Of a DNA stretch of 64,000 bases, positions 1-7,852 are shown one piece after another (positions within the stretch are counted from its first letter, which is position 1; the number at the start of each line of letters is the position of its first letter). The translations under genes were made by a program, and so were the position numbers. The stretch is from Yimella lutea (lineage in GTDB: Bacteria; Actinomycetota; Actinomycetes; Actinomycetales; Dermatophilaceae), in contig NZ_VFMO01000001.1 in the NCBI RefSeq assembly GCF_006715095.1, positions 3,162,001 through 3,226,000 on the forward strand, written 5' to 3'. The notes under the pieces were generated by a model. That model ran no database searches and was not told where the DNA came from. It saw nothing but the letters and a program-made list of their open reading frames with translations.

Positions 1-1
1 G

Positions 2-1360
2 GGCCCGGACGAGGTCGTCGAGTTCGCCAAGGAACACGGTCTGCCGGTCGCGATCAAGGCGGCGTACGGCGGTGGCGGACGCGGGTTGAAGGTCGCCCGC
101 ACCATCGAGGAGATCCCCGAACTGTTCGACAGCGCGGTCCGTGAAGCGGTCACCGCGTTCGGGCGCGGCGAGTGCTTCGTCGAGCGCTTCCTCGATCACC
201 CGCGCCACGTCGAGACCCAGTGCCTGGCCGATCAGCACGGCAACGTCGTGGTCGTCTCCACCCGCGACTGCTCGCTGCAGCGCCGCAACCAGAAGCTCGT
301 CGAAGAGGCACCGGCTCCGTTCGTCACCGACGAGCAGCACGCCGAACTCGTCCGCGCGAGCAAGGAGATCCTGCGCAAGGCCGGTTACGTCGGCGCGGGC
401 ACCTGCGAGTTCCTGATCGGGCCGGAGGGCCACATCTCCTTCCTCGAGGTCAACACCCGCCTCCAGGTGGAGCACCCGGTCTCCGAGGAGGTCACCGGAA
501 TCGACCTGGTCCGCCAGCAGTTCCGGATCGCGGCCGGCGAGGCGCTCGACTTCGACGACCCCGAGCCGCACGCGCACTCCTTCGAGTTCCGCATCAACGG
601 CGAGGACGCCGGCCGCAACTTCTTCCCCGCCCCCGGCACCATCACCAAGATGGTCGTGCCGAGCGGCCCCGGCGTGCGGTGGGACGCCGGCGTGGTCGAG
701 GGCGACACGATCGCCGGCGCGTTCGACTCGATGATCGCCAAGCTGATCGTCACCGGCCGCACCCGCCAGGAAGCGCTCGAGCGGTCCCGCCGCGCGCTGG
801 ACGAACTCGTCATCGAGGGCATGCCGACGGTCGCGCCGTTCCACCGCGCGGTCGTCTGCGACCCGGCATTCGCACCGAACGACCCGGACGAGAAGTTCAC
901 GATCCACACCCGCTGGATCGAGACCGAGTTCGACAATCAGATCGAGCCCTTCGGCGGCGCCGCCGGCGAGGCTCCCGAGGCCGCACCGCGGCAGTCGCTC
1001 GTGGTCGAGGTCGGTGGCAAGCGCATCGAGGTGTCGCTGCCCGGCGACCTGCAGCTCGGCGCTGGCGGCGGCGCAGCAGGCGGCCCGAAGAAGGCCCCGA
1101 AGCGCGGCCGGTCCAGCGGCGGCGGGCAGGCCGCGAGCGGCGACTCGGTCACCGCTCCGATGCAAGGCACGATCGTCAAGATTGCGGTCGAGGACGGTGC
1201 CACCGTCTCCAGCGGCGACACGATCGTCGTGCTCGAAGCGATGAAGATGGAGCAGCCGATCACCGCCCACAAGGACGGCGTCGTCTCGGGCCTCAAGGCC
1301 AACATCGGCGAGACCGTCAGTGCAGGCGCCGTGATCGCGCAGATCAAGGACGCCGAGTAA
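2..1360 (+). CDS. Acetyl/propionyl-CoA carboxylase alpha subunit (biotin carboxylase + BCCP), 5'-truncated
   Basis: The alpha subunit of an acyl-CoA carboxylase carboxylates biotin with ATP and bicarbonate for fatty or mycolic-type acid precursor synthesis. The frame is open from base 2, so the N-terminal biotin-carboxylase domain begins outside the window; the first visible codons give the glycine-rich ATP-grasp loop (YGGGGRG). Next come the ATP-grasp core ([14 protein letters not shown]) and the biotin carboxylase C-terminal domain (FEFRINGED), then a Gly/Ala/Lys-rich linker. The last 70 residues are a biotinyl domain with EAMKMEQ, whose biotinylated lysine codon is at 1244-1246. The fused architecture is the usual actinobacterial one (AccA3/BccA type). 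A hairpin follows the stop. The substrate (acetyl versus propionyl) cannot be read from this subunit, since the beta subunit decides it. Confidence 0.95.
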   Translation, partial: GPDEVVEFAKEHGLPVAIKAAYGGGGRGLKVARTIEEIPELFDSAVREAVTAFGRGECFVERFLDHPRHVETQCLADQHGNVVVVSTRDCSLQRRNQKLVEEAPAPFVTDEQHAELVRASKEILRKAGYVGAGTCEFLIGPEGHISFLEVNTRLQVEHPVSEEVTGIDLVRQQFRIAAGEALDFDDPEPHAHSFEFRINGEDAGRNFFPAPGTITKMVVPSGPGVRWDAGVVEGDTIAGAFDSMIAKLIVTGRTRQEALERSRRALDELVIEGMPTVAPFHRAVVCDPAFAPNDPDEKFTIHTRWIETEFDNQIEPFGGAAGEAPEAAPRQSLVVEVGGKRIEVSLPGDLQLGAGGGAAGGPKKAPKRGRSSGGGQAASGDSVTAPMQGTIVKIAVEDGATVSSGDTIVVLEAMKMEQPITAHKDGVVSGLKANIGETVSAGAVIAQIKDAE

Positions 1361-1391
1361 CCACCTGCGCAACTCCGGTCGCTATGACGAT

Positions 1392-1425
1392 CAGGCCCCT
1401 TGACTACCCCCGTAGTCAAGGGCCT
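1392..1425. terminator. Bidirectional hairpin terminator between convergent genes
   Basis: A near-perfect inverted repeat (AGGCCCCTTGACTAC / GTAGTCAAGGGCCT, one bulged C, CCCC loop) lies between the stop of the carboxylase gene and the stop of the convergent TetR gene. It is followed on the plus strand by a short T-containing stretch. Position and symmetry suit a terminator serving both genes. Confidence 0.75.
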
Positions 1426-1439
1426 GGTCGTTATTGCGC

Positions 1440-2039
1440 TCAGTCAGTCTCCAGGTCGGACATCGCCTTCACCAACAGCGAGACGGTGCTGGCGAGATAG
1501 GCCTCGCGTTCGTCCGCGGGCAGGCTCAGCGAACCGATCGCAACACCTTCAAGGGCCGCGACGACAGTCTGCGCGCGCTGGTGCGATGCGCCCTTGTGCT
1601 CACGTTCGACGACACTACCGACCAGGTCGACCAGCCCGCGCCGCCAGGCACGCATCGAATCCTGCAACGAGGGGGTGCGGACGGCTTCCAGGCTGAGCTC
1701 GCTGATCGTGAGCAACAGAGCCGGGTCGCGAACCCAGCCGAGCAGCAACTGCGTCGTGCCGTCGATCGCGCAGGTCGGGTCGTCCGTGCCCACCGGCAGT
1801 GAATCGGTGAGCTGCTGGACGTCGTGCATCATACGTCCGGCGACGTGGTCGGTGAGAGCGGTGAGCAACGCCAGCCGGGTTCGGTAGTAGACCGAGCAGC
1901 TGCCCTCGGGCAGGCCCGCGGCGCGGTCGAGTGCTCGGTGAGTCAGGCCACGCAATCCTGATTCGCCGACGACTCCGATCGCTGCGTCGAGCAGATGGGT
2001 CTGGCGGGCGAGGGTTCCTTCAGGTCGTGGCGTGGTCAC
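1440..2039 (-). CDS. TetR family transcriptional regulator
   Basis: A 199-residue protein with the TetR-family size and layout. Residues about 10-55 form the DNA-binding part (a helix with GVVGESGLRGLTHRALDRAAGLPEGS, then VYYRTRLALLTALTDHV), followed by a variable all-helical ligand-binding domain. The start is GTG at 2039. It is convergent with the carboxylase gene and divergent from the small membrane protein and acetyl-CoA hydrolase-like gene, which makes that divergent pair its most likely target. The ligand is unknown. I did not find a convincing palindromic operator in the 72-bp divergent gap. Confidence 0.85.
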   Translation of the reverse strand: MTTPRPEGTLARQTHLLDAAIGVVGESGLRGLTHRALDRAAGLPEGSCSVYYRTRLALLTALTDHVAGRMMHDVQQLTDSLPVGTDDPTCAIDGTTQLLLGWVRDPALLLTISELSLEAVRTPSLQDSMRAWRRGLVDLVGSVVEREHKGASHQRAQTVVAALEGVAIGSLSLPADEREAYLASTVSLLVKAMSDLETD

Positions 2040-2111
2040 CGCAAGAGACTGTCACAATCGACGAGCCGACACCCGTCAGGGTGACCGGTCGAGACCGAGA
2101 CGAGGTAGCCG

Positions 2112-2315
2112 ATGTCCTGGGGCAACGTGATCCCACTTTTGTTGTTCACCGCTGTCATCGCGGCGGTGCTGTTCGTCGCCGTTCCCCGTGCCCGGCGCAA
2201 CCGGCACAAGGTGTGGGAGGACGCCGGCCTGATGCCGCACCAGATCGACCACGAGGCACCGTCCGGCCGGACCGAAGGCGCGGTGGCGGACGACCCCGGC
2301 CGGGACCGTCGATGA
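2112..2315 (+). CDS. Small single-pass membrane protein
   Basis: A 67-residue protein of unknown function. Residues about 5-25 are one hydrophobic segment (VIPLLLFTAVIAAVLFVAV) followed by a positive stretch (RARRNRHK), which predicts the C-terminus in the cytoplasm. The remaining 40 residues are hydrophilic and acidic/basic mixed. Its stop overlaps the start of the next gene (ATGA at 2312-2315), so the two are probably translated together. A purine-rich stretch lies just upstream of the ATG. Confidence 0.65.
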   Translation: MSWGNVIPLLLFTAVIAAVLFVAVPRARRNRHKVWEDAGLMPHQIDHEAPSGRTEGAVADDPGRDRR

Positions 2316-3202
2316 AGACCGTCACGACGGCGCAACTGCGGTCGCGGCTGTCGATGCTCCAGGGACGCCCGAGGGTTGTCGTCAGCGGCAACCTGGCCAC
2401 ACCGTGGAAGGCCGTCGAAGCCCTCGACCACGCGGTGCCGACCTACATCCTGAACATCCTCAACGGCGCCGAGGGGATCCCGACCCGCGAGGGCGTCATC
2501 GCCGAGACCTGCTTCGTCGGAGCCGGTCAGCGCCACCACCCGGCACTGTCCTACGTTCCCTGCCGCCTATCGATGGTGCCGGACGCGACGCTGGCCGCAC
2601 TGCGTGACCGTAAGGACCTGCGCGTCTGGACGGAGATGTTCTCCGACGGTGTTCTCGATCTGGAGGAACGCGGCGCCATGGACCACACCACGCCGATCAT
2701 CACCTCGTTCGTCGCCGGTTCGCAGCGCTTGTACGACTGGCTGGACGGCAACCGTCGCGTGCTCATGCAGCGCACCGAGCGTACGAACGACCCGGCGCTC
2801 ATCGCGCGACAGCGCGGGATGGTCAGCATCAACACCGCGCTGCAGGTCGATCTGTTCGGCCAGGCCAACGCCTCCCGCATCAACGGACGTATCCATTCGG
2901 GGTTCGGCGGTCAGACCGACTTCATCGTCGGTGCGATGCACTCCCCCGGCGGACACTCGTTCATCGCGCTGCGCTCCTGGCACCCCAAGGCGGACGTGTC
3001 GACCGTCGTCCCCCGCCTCGCGGACACGACGACGAGCTTCCAGCAGAGTGCGATCGTGACCGAACAGGGCATCGCGTTCCTGCTCGGTAATGACGAGAAG
3101 CAGCAGGCGACCGAGATCATCGAGAAGGCAGCACACCCGGACGTTCGGGATGAATTGCGTTCCGCTGCAGCAGAATTCGGGCTGGATAACCCGACCTATT
3201 GA
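2312..3202 (+). CDS. Acetyl-CoA hydrolase/transferase family protein, internally shortened
   Basis: This 296-residue protein belongs to the acetyl-CoA hydrolase / CoA-transferase (Cat1-type) family. The C-terminal half is well conserved: TEMFSDGVLDL, MVSINTALQVDLFGQ, SGFGGQTDFIVGA, SPGGHSFIAL, VTEQGIAFL. The glutamate in TEMFSDG is the residue expected to carry the acyl/CoA thioester in the family. The N-terminal part is recognisable up to LSYVPCRLSMVP, but then joins directly to DATLAALRDRKDL. Family members normally have about 120-130 residues between these motifs and total 400-500 residues. The frame is continuous, so this is an in-frame deletion or an assembly deletion rather than a frameshift. 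Whether it is active is doubtful. Translation is coupled to the upstream small gene. Confidence 0.8.
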   Translation: MKTVTTAQLRSRLSMLQGRPRVVVSGNLATPWKAVEALDHAVPTYILNILNGAEGIPTREGVIAETCFVGAGQRHHPALSYVPCRLSMVPDATLAALRDRKDLRVWTEMFSDGVLDLEERGAMDHTTPIITSFVAGSQRLYDWLDGNRRVLMQRTERTNDPALIARQRGMVSINTALQVDLFGQANASRINGRIHSGFGGQTDFIVGAMHSPGGHSFIALRSWHPKADVSTVVPRLADTTTSFQQSAIVTEQGIAFLLGNDEKQQATEIIEKAAHPDVRDELRSAAAEFGLDNPTY

Positions 3203-3264
3203 CCGTCATGGCGCGTCCGCACCGCGCGTGACCGAGGTCACGCGCCGTTCGCTTCGACCTCGCT

Positions 3265-3280
3265 CACTACAGGTGTAGTG
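3265..3280. promoter_or_regulatory. CopY/BlaI-type operator 1
   Basis: A perfect 16-bp palindrome, CACTACA-GG-TGTAGTG, containing TACAnnTGTA, the core recognised by winged-helix repressors of the CopY/BlaI/MecI family. It lies 47 bp upstream of the start of the 62-residue membrane protein gene. No repressor gene of this family is in the window, so the regulator would be encoded elsewhere. Confidence 0.6.
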
Positions 3281-3296
3281 TTGTATGCAGATCGAG

Positions 3297-3312
3297 CACT
3301 ACACCTGTAGAA
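3297..3312. promoter_or_regulatory. CopY/BlaI-type operator 2
   Basis: A second site, CACTACA-CC-TGTAGAA, again with TACAnnTGTA, centred 32 bp (about three helical turns) from operator 1 and in inverted orientation to it (14 bp are reverse-complementary). It lies just before the RBS of the membrane protein gene. Two sites at this spacing suggest cooperative repression. Confidence 0.6.
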
Positions 3313-3326
3313 AGGCAGTCGTCATC

Positions 3327-3515
3327 ATGAACATGATCCCCGGCTTCTTCACCGGTTTCACCATCATCACCGCCATTGCGCTCGTCGCGATGATTGCCGT
3401 CCTGGGTACCTGGACGGTGCAGTTCTTCGCCCGCAACCGTCAGCAGCGCGTGGCCACCCGTCAGCCCCTGGTCCGCTACTACAGCAACCTCGGCCAGCAC
3501 TCCTTCTCTCACTGA
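3327..3515 (+). CDS. Small single-pass membrane protein under operator control
   Basis: A 62-residue protein with one transmembrane segment at about residues 8-29 (FTGFTIITAIALVAMIAVLG), followed by a basic stretch (ARNRQQR) and a polar tail rich in Gln/Ser/Tyr. I chose the ATG at 3327 because GAAAGG lies about 12 nt upstream. An in-frame ATG at 3285 lies between the two operators, so it would be upstream of or inside the likely transcription start. Function unknown; the operator pair suggests it is induced by a specific signal. Confidence 0.65.
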   Translation: MNMIPGFFTGFTIITAIALVAMIAVLGTWTVQFFARNRQQRVATRQPLVRYYSNLGQHSFSH

Positions 3516-3567
3516 TTCTCAGCTGATCGACCACGGCAGGAACAACGAGAACCCCGCCACCTTCGCT

Positions 3568-3612
3568 GGTTGAGCCCTCGACCTGAGGAACGAAGGCCGA
3601 GGTGCCGAAACC
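3568..3612 (+). repeat. Dispersed hairpin repeat (GGTTGAGC...CGAAACC), copy in intergenic region
   Basis: The element has conserved ends (GGTTGAGC and GCCGAAACC) around a hairpin: stem CTCGACCT/AGGCCGAG (one mismatch) with loop GAGGAACGA. The same ends and loop, with a different stem, recur at 3672-3716 in reverse orientation and repeatedly at 17031-17690. This is a REP-like repeat. The 298 bp between 3516 and 3813 contain no gene. Confidence 0.75.
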
Positions 3613-3625
3613 ACCGTAGGAACAA

Positions 3626-3657
3626 CGAGAACCCAGCCCGACGTGGCTGGGTTCTCG
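3626..3657. terminator. Hairpin terminator between the two repeat copies
   Basis: A perfect 13-bp stem (CGAGAACCCAGCC / GGCTGGGTTCTCG) with a 6-nt loop lies between the 62-residue membrane protein gene and the convergent lpdA gene. Related GAGAACCC/GGGTTCTCG fragments recur on both sides, so it may also be part of the repeat-rich spacer. Confidence 0.6.
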
Positions 3658-3671
3658 CGTTGTCGCACCTT

Positions 3672-3716
3672 GGTTTCGGCGCCTACGGATTCCTTCGTCA
3701 TCCGTAGGGCTCAACC
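3672..3716 (-). repeat. Dispersed hairpin repeat, inverted copy
   Basis: Reverse-strand copy of the GGTTGAGC...CGCCGAAACC element. The stem is a perfect 9 bp (CCTACGGAT/ATCCGTAGG) with loop GACGAAGGA. Its stem sequence is unrelated to that of the copy at 3568-3612 while the ends are the same, so pairing rather than sequence is preserved. A truncated end of the element (GGTTGAGCC) follows at about 3753. Confidence 0.75.
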
Positions 3717-3813
3717 AGCGGCATTCGTCGGGTTCTCGCGTTGTCGCACCTTGGTTGAGCCAGCGGCATTCGTCGGTTCTCGCCTTGTTCGTGCCTCCCC
3801 GCGGGGACCGGCC

Positions 3814-5217
3814 TCAGATCTCCGACTGGTGCAGCCGGCGCGCGGCCTCGGCGATCGAACCGGTCATCGACGGGTAGACCGAGAAGGTCTGGGCCATCTG
3901 ATCGACAGTCAGGCGGTTCTGTACGGCCAGGCCGATCGGGTAGATCAACTCGGACGCCTGGGGCGCCACGACCACTCCACCGACGATCGTGTTCGAGCCG
4001 GGACGGACGATCAGTTTCACGAAGCCGTCCTTGATGTTGCGCATCTTCGCGCGCGGGTTGGTCGACAGCGGCAGCGTGACCACGCGGGCCTCGATCCGGC
4101 CCTCGTCGACGTCCGCCTGGGAGTAACCGACCGTGGCGATCTCGGGGTCGGTGAAGATGTTCGCGCAGACACCGCGCAGGTTCAGCGGGGCGACCGCGTC
4201 GCCGAGTGCGTGCGCCATGGCAATTCGTCCCTGCATCGCGGCCACGGACGCCAGCGGCAGCACGCCGGTGCAGTCGCCGGCGGCATAGATACCAGGCACG
4301 GAAGTGCGGGAGACACGGTCGACGCTGATGTGACCCGACGGCGTGAGGTCGACACCGACCTCCTCGAGTCCGATGCCCTTGGTCTGCGGAATCGAACCGA
4401 CGGCCAACAGCGCGTGCGAACCCTCGACCGTCCGGCCGTCCTCGAGGGTGACCGTCACCTTGTCGCCGTCGCGTACCGCGGACTGGGCACGCGAGCGGTT
4501 GAGCACCTGCATGCCACGGCGACGAAAGACGTTCTCGATGACGGTGGCGGCGTCGGCGTCCTCGCCCGGAAGCACGCGATCGCGGGAGGACACCAGCGTC
4601 ACCTTCGAACCCAGGCCGAGGTAGGCGTGGGCGAGTTCGGCACCGGTGACACCGGAACCGACGACGATCATGTGCTCCGGCAGTTTCTTCAGGTCGTAGA
4701 TCTGCTGCCAGGTCAGGATGCGTTCGCCGTCGGGCATCGCCGACTCCATCACCCGCGGTGTGGTGCCGACCGCCAGCAGGATGACGTCTGCCTTGATCTC
4801 CTCGGGTTCGGCGTCCTGCCGCACCAGACGCACGGTGGAACTGTCGACGATCGAGGCCGAACCGTGCACGACGCGGCAGCCGACGCTCTCGACCTGAGCG
4901 CGGATGTCGTAGCTCTGTGCCTTGGCCAGCTTCAGCACGCGGGTGTTGACCTCGGTGATGTGCGCCTCGGCGTGCTGGTCTTCCTCGTGCCCCTCGAAGT
5001 GCACACCCAGACGTCCGGCCGCCTTGAAGCGCGACATGAAGTCGGAGGTCGCGATCAGCGTCTTGCTCGGGACGCAGTCAGTGAGCACCGCAGCGCCACC
5101 GAGTCCGTCCCTCTCGACGATCGTGACGGCGGCGCCGAGTTGCGCGGCCACCAACGCGGATTCGTAGCCACCGGGACCGCCGCCGATGACCACCACTGAC
5201 TTCTGTCGACCAGTCAC
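3814..5217 (-). CDS. lpdA: NAD(P)H-quinone dehydrogenase, LpdA-type flavoprotein disulfide reductase homologue
   Basis: A 467-residue flavoprotein of the pyridine nucleotide-disulfide reductase family. Residues 8-14 form the FAD-binding GGGPGG motif, VVGSGVTGAELA is the NAD(P)-binding fold, and YAAGDCTGVLPLA is the second FAD motif. The redox disulfide is incomplete: GGAAVLTDCVPSKT keeps Cys48 but has Ala where the first Cys should be. The C-terminal His-Glu pair of true lipoamide dehydrogenases is replaced (VYPSMTGS). The same loss is known in mycobacterial LpdA (Rv3303c), which reduces quinones with NAD(P)H instead of oxidising lipoamide, so that role is inferred here. The GTG start at 5217 fits the family N-terminus. 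The divergent neighbour is the purine nucleoside phosphorylase, as near mycobacterial lpdA. Confidence 0.9.
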   Translation of the reverse strand: MTGRQKSVVVIGGGPGGYESALVAAQLGAAVTIVERDGLGGAAVLTDCVPSKTLIATSDFMSRFKAAGRLGVHFEGHEEDQHAEAHITEVNTRVLKLAKAQSYDIRAQVESVGCRVVHGSASIVDSSTVRLVRQDAEPEEIKADVILLAVGTTPRVMESAMPDGERILTWQQIYDLKKLPEHMIVVGSGVTGAELAHAYLGLGSKVTLVSSRDRVLPGEDADAATVIENVFRRRGMQVLNRSRAQSAVRDGDKVTVTLEDGRTVEGSHALLAVGSIPQTKGIGLEEVGVDLTPSGHISVDRVSRTSVPGIYAAGDCTGVLPLASVAAMQGRIAMAHALGDAVAPLNLRGVCANIFTDPEIATVGYSQADVDEGRIEARVVTLPLSTNPRAKMRNIKDGFVKLIVRPGSNTIVGGVVVAPQASELIYPIGLAVQNRLTVDQMAQTFSVYPSMTGSIAEAARRLHQSEI

Positions 5218-5280
5218 CCGCCCATCCAACCACGCAGTAGGTCGTGTGCTCCGGGGGTCCGGCTGGGTACTGTGGCGGCC

Positions 5281-6117
5281 GTGACGAACACCAAGACGCA
5301 GACCGCCGACTTCGCCGACGTCGACCCCTTCGAGTTCGCCGATCAGGCGGCACGGTGGATCCGGGAGCTGTCCGGCGTCGACAAGCACGACGTGGCCCTG
5401 GTGCTCGGTTCCGGTTGGGGTGACACCGCCGACCGGCTCGGCGAAACCGTCGCCACGATCGACAACGAGCAGGTGCCCGGATTCGCCAAGGCCGCCGTCG
5501 CCGGCCACAAGGGCACGATGCGATCGATCCGCATCGAGGGCACCGACAAGCACGCGCTGGTCTACGGCACCCGCACGCACTACTACGAGGGACGCGGGGT
5601 GCGCGCGGTCGTGCACGGCGTCCGCACCGCCAAGGCCGCCGGGTGCGACACCGTCGTGCTGACCAACGGCTGCGGCGGGTTGAACCCCGACTGGACTCCC
5701 GGCACGCCGGTGCTGATCAGTGACCACCTGAACCTCACCGCGAACTCGCCGCTCGAGGGCGCGACCTTCGTCGATCTCACCGACCTGTACTCCTCGCGCC
5801 TGCGGGAGTTGGCCCGCACGGTCGACCCGGACCTGCCCGAGGGTGTGTACGCGCAGTTCCGTGGGCCGCACTACGAGACGCCCGCCGAGGTACAGATGGC
5901 CAAGGTGCTCGGCGCCGATCTGGTCGGCATGTCGACCGCGCTCGAGGCCATCGCCGCGCGCCACGTCGGCCTGGAGGTCCTCGGCATCAGCCTGGTCACC
6001 AATGCGGCCGCCGGCATCAGTGAGGTGCCGCTGTCGCACGAGGAAGTCATCGACGCCGGCAAGGCTGCAGCGAGTCGCTGCGCCGACCTGTTGTCGCAGA
6101 TCGTCCGCAAGCTCTGA
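5281..6117 (+). CDS. deoD: Purine nucleoside phosphorylase
   Basis: Phosphorolysis of (deoxy)inosine and (deoxy)guanosine to base plus (deoxy)ribose-1-phosphate. The trimeric (mammalian-like) PNP family is shown by LVLGSGWG, the GHKGTMRSI and GRTHYYEG-type phosphate-site region (here TRTHYYEGRG), LTNGCGGLN, RGPHYETPAEV, and the substrate-site GMSTALEAIAARH followed by SLVTNAAAG. A -10-like TACTGT (5268-5273) lies 7 nt before the GTG at 5281, which suggests a leaderless message; a GTG at 5272 is the alternative. The phosphohexomutase gene follows 13 bp downstream, so the released sugar 1-phosphate can be isomerised or used directly. Confidence 0.93.
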   Translation: MTNTKTQTADFADVDPFEFADQAARWIRELSGVDKHDVALVLGSGWGDTADRLGETVATIDNEQVPGFAKAAVAGHKGTMRSIRIEGTDKHALVYGTRTHYYEGRGVRAVVHGVRTAKAAGCDTVVLTNGCGGLNPDWTPGTPVLISDHLNLTANSPLEGATFVDLTDLYSSRLRELARTVDPDLPEGVYAQFRGPHYETPAEVQMAKVLGADLVGMSTALEAIAARHVGLEVLGISLVTNAAAGISEVPLSHEEVIDAGKAAASRCADLLSQIVRKL

Positions 6118-6130
6118 GCGAGGTTCCGTC

Positions 6131-7762
6131 ATGACCCAGGTGCACGACGACGTCCGCGAGTGGATCGCCGACGACCCCGACGCCGAGACCGCTGCCGGCC
6201 TGACCAGCCTGCTGGAGCGCGCCCAAAGCGGCGATGAGAGCGCGGACGCCGAGCTTGCCGACCGGTTCTCCGGTCTGCTCGAGTTCGGCACCGCCGGGCT
6301 GCGCGGCGCGCTCGGTGGCGGACCGAACCGGATGAACCGCGTCGTCGTGCTGCGTGCTGCTGCCGGCCTGACCGCGTACCTGCAGGAATCGCAGGGTCGC
6401 CCCGACGTGACCGTGGTGATCGGATTCGACGCCCGCCACAACTCAGACGTCTTCGCCCGCGACACCGCGGCCGTCGTCGTGGCAGCCGGCGGACGCGCGC
6501 TCGTGCTCAGCCATCCGTTGCCGACGCCGTTGTTGGCGTTCGCGATTCGCCACCTGGGCGCCGACGCCGCAGTGATGGTGACCGCCAGCCACAACCCGCC
6601 GCAGGACAACGGTTACAAGGTCTACCTCGGCGACGGCAGCCAGATCGTTCCACCCGCGGACGCCGAGATCGCCGCTGCGATCGACCGCTTCCCGCGCGCG
6701 GCCGATGTCGCTCAGGCCGACGACGGCTGGGAGACGGTCGACGACTCGATCATCGACGACTACCTGGCGTCGGTGACGTCGGTCGTCGAGGCGGGCGGCC
6801 CGCGCGACCTGCGGATCGTGCACACCGCATTGCACGGCGTCGGGTCGGCCACGATGATCGACGCCCTGCACCGCGCCGGCTTCACCGACGTCCAGCCTGT
6901 CGCCGAGCAGGCGGAGCCGGATCCGGAATTCCCGACCGTCAGCTTCCCCAATCCCGAGGAGCCGGGAGCGATCGATCTTGCGCTCGCCCAGGCGCGGAAG
7001 GTCGGTGCCGACATCGTCATCGCCAACGACCCCGACGCCGACCGGTGCGCCGTCGCGATCGAGGACGCCGGCACCTGGCGGATGTTGCGCGGCGACGAAG
7101 TGGGTGCGCTCCTGGGTCACCACCTGGTGCAACGCGGTGTCGCCGAAGGCTCGGTGTTCGCCAACTCGATCGTCAGCTCTCGTCTGCTCGGCGCCATCGC
7201 CCGCGCCGCGGGCATCGCCCACGAGGAGACACTCACCGGGTTCAAGTGGATCAGCCGCGTCCCCGGTCTGCGGTACGGCTACGAGGAAGCGCTCGGCTAC
7301 TGCGTCGATCCCGCAGGCGTCCGGGACAAGGACGGCATCAGTGCCGGTCTGTTGATCGCCGAATTGGCTGCGGACTTGAAGGCCACGGGGCGTTCGATCC
7401 CCGACGTCCTCGCCGAACTCGCCCGCACCCATGGCGCCCACCTCACCGACAGCTTCTCGGTGCGGGTCGATGACCTGTCGATCATCGGACGCATCATGCA
7501 GCGACTGCGCGACAATCCGCCGGAAAACGTTGCTGGACAGTCGGTTTCCCGCAGGGAGGATCTTGCGGAAGGGTCGGACGCGCTGCCCCCGACGGAGGGC
7601 CTACGCTACTACCTGGCCGACGACACACGCATCATCGTGCGACCGTCGGGCACCGAACCGAAGCTCAAGATCTACCTCGAAGCCATCGGTGACGACGCTG
7701 CCGAGACCGCGCAACGACTCGCGGCCGTCCGGGCCGAGATGGAGGGTCTAACCACCGCCTGA
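6131..7762 (+). CDS. pmmB: Phosphohexomutase (phosphomannomutase/phosphoglucomutase/phosphopentomutase-like)
   Basis: A 543-residue alpha-D-phosphohexomutase. All four signature regions are present: GTAGLRG (substrate entry), the catalytic serine loop TASHNPPQDNGYK, the metal-binding DPDADR, and the phosphate-binding RPSGTEPKLKIY at the C-terminus. The length and GTAGLRG form match the PgcA/PmmB branch, whose members act on hexose or ribose phosphates. Its place directly after the nucleoside phosphorylase makes phosphopentomutase activity plausible (ribose-1-P to ribose-5-P), but the sequence alone does not settle the substrate. The ATG at 6131 is 13 nt after the deoD stop. Confidence 0.9.
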   Translation: MTQVHDDVREWIADDPDAETAAGLTSLLERAQSGDESADAELADRFSGLLEFGTAGLRGALGGGPNRMNRVVVLRAAAGLTAYLQESQGRPDVTVVIGFDARHNSDVFARDTAAVVVAAGGRALVLSHPLPTPLLAFAIRHLGADAAVMVTASHNPPQDNGYKVYLGDGSQIVPPADAEIAAAIDRFPRAADVAQADDGWETVDDSIIDDYLASVTSVVEAGGPRDLRIVHTALHGVGSATMIDALHRAGFTDVQPVAEQAEPDPEFPTVSFPNPEEPGAIDLALAQARKVGADIVIANDPDADRCAVAIEDAGTWRMLRGDEVGALLGHHLVQRGVAEGSVFANSIVSSRLLGAIARAAGIAHEETLTGFKWISRVPGLRYGYEEALGYCVDPAGVRDKDGISAGLLIAELAADLKATGRSIPDVLAELARTHGAHLTDSFSVRVDDLSIIGRIMQRLRDNPPENVAGQSVSRREDLAEGSDALPPTEGLRYYLADDTRIIVRPSGTEPKLKIYLEAIGDDAAETAQRLAAVRAEMEGLTTA

Positions 7763-7852
7763 CCGGGACGGTTCTCGCCTTCCACCGAACCGCACGAGGT
7801 CTCGATCGCGGCGCTCGCACCTGCTCGACCAGCCCTCGTCCGAAGCGGCCGA

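Noticed and set aside
2312..3202. A frameshift or split gene as the explanation of the short acetyl-CoA hydrolase
   Set aside because: One frame is open from the ATG to the stop, and conserved motifs on both sides of the junction are in the same frame, so material is missing rather than shifted.
3814..6609. A 931-codon minus-strand reading frame
   Set aside because: Only its 3' half (to 5217) is the LpdA-type protein. The rest is antisense to deoD and pmmB, which have full family motifs, so the long extension is a shadow of high-G+C coding sequence.
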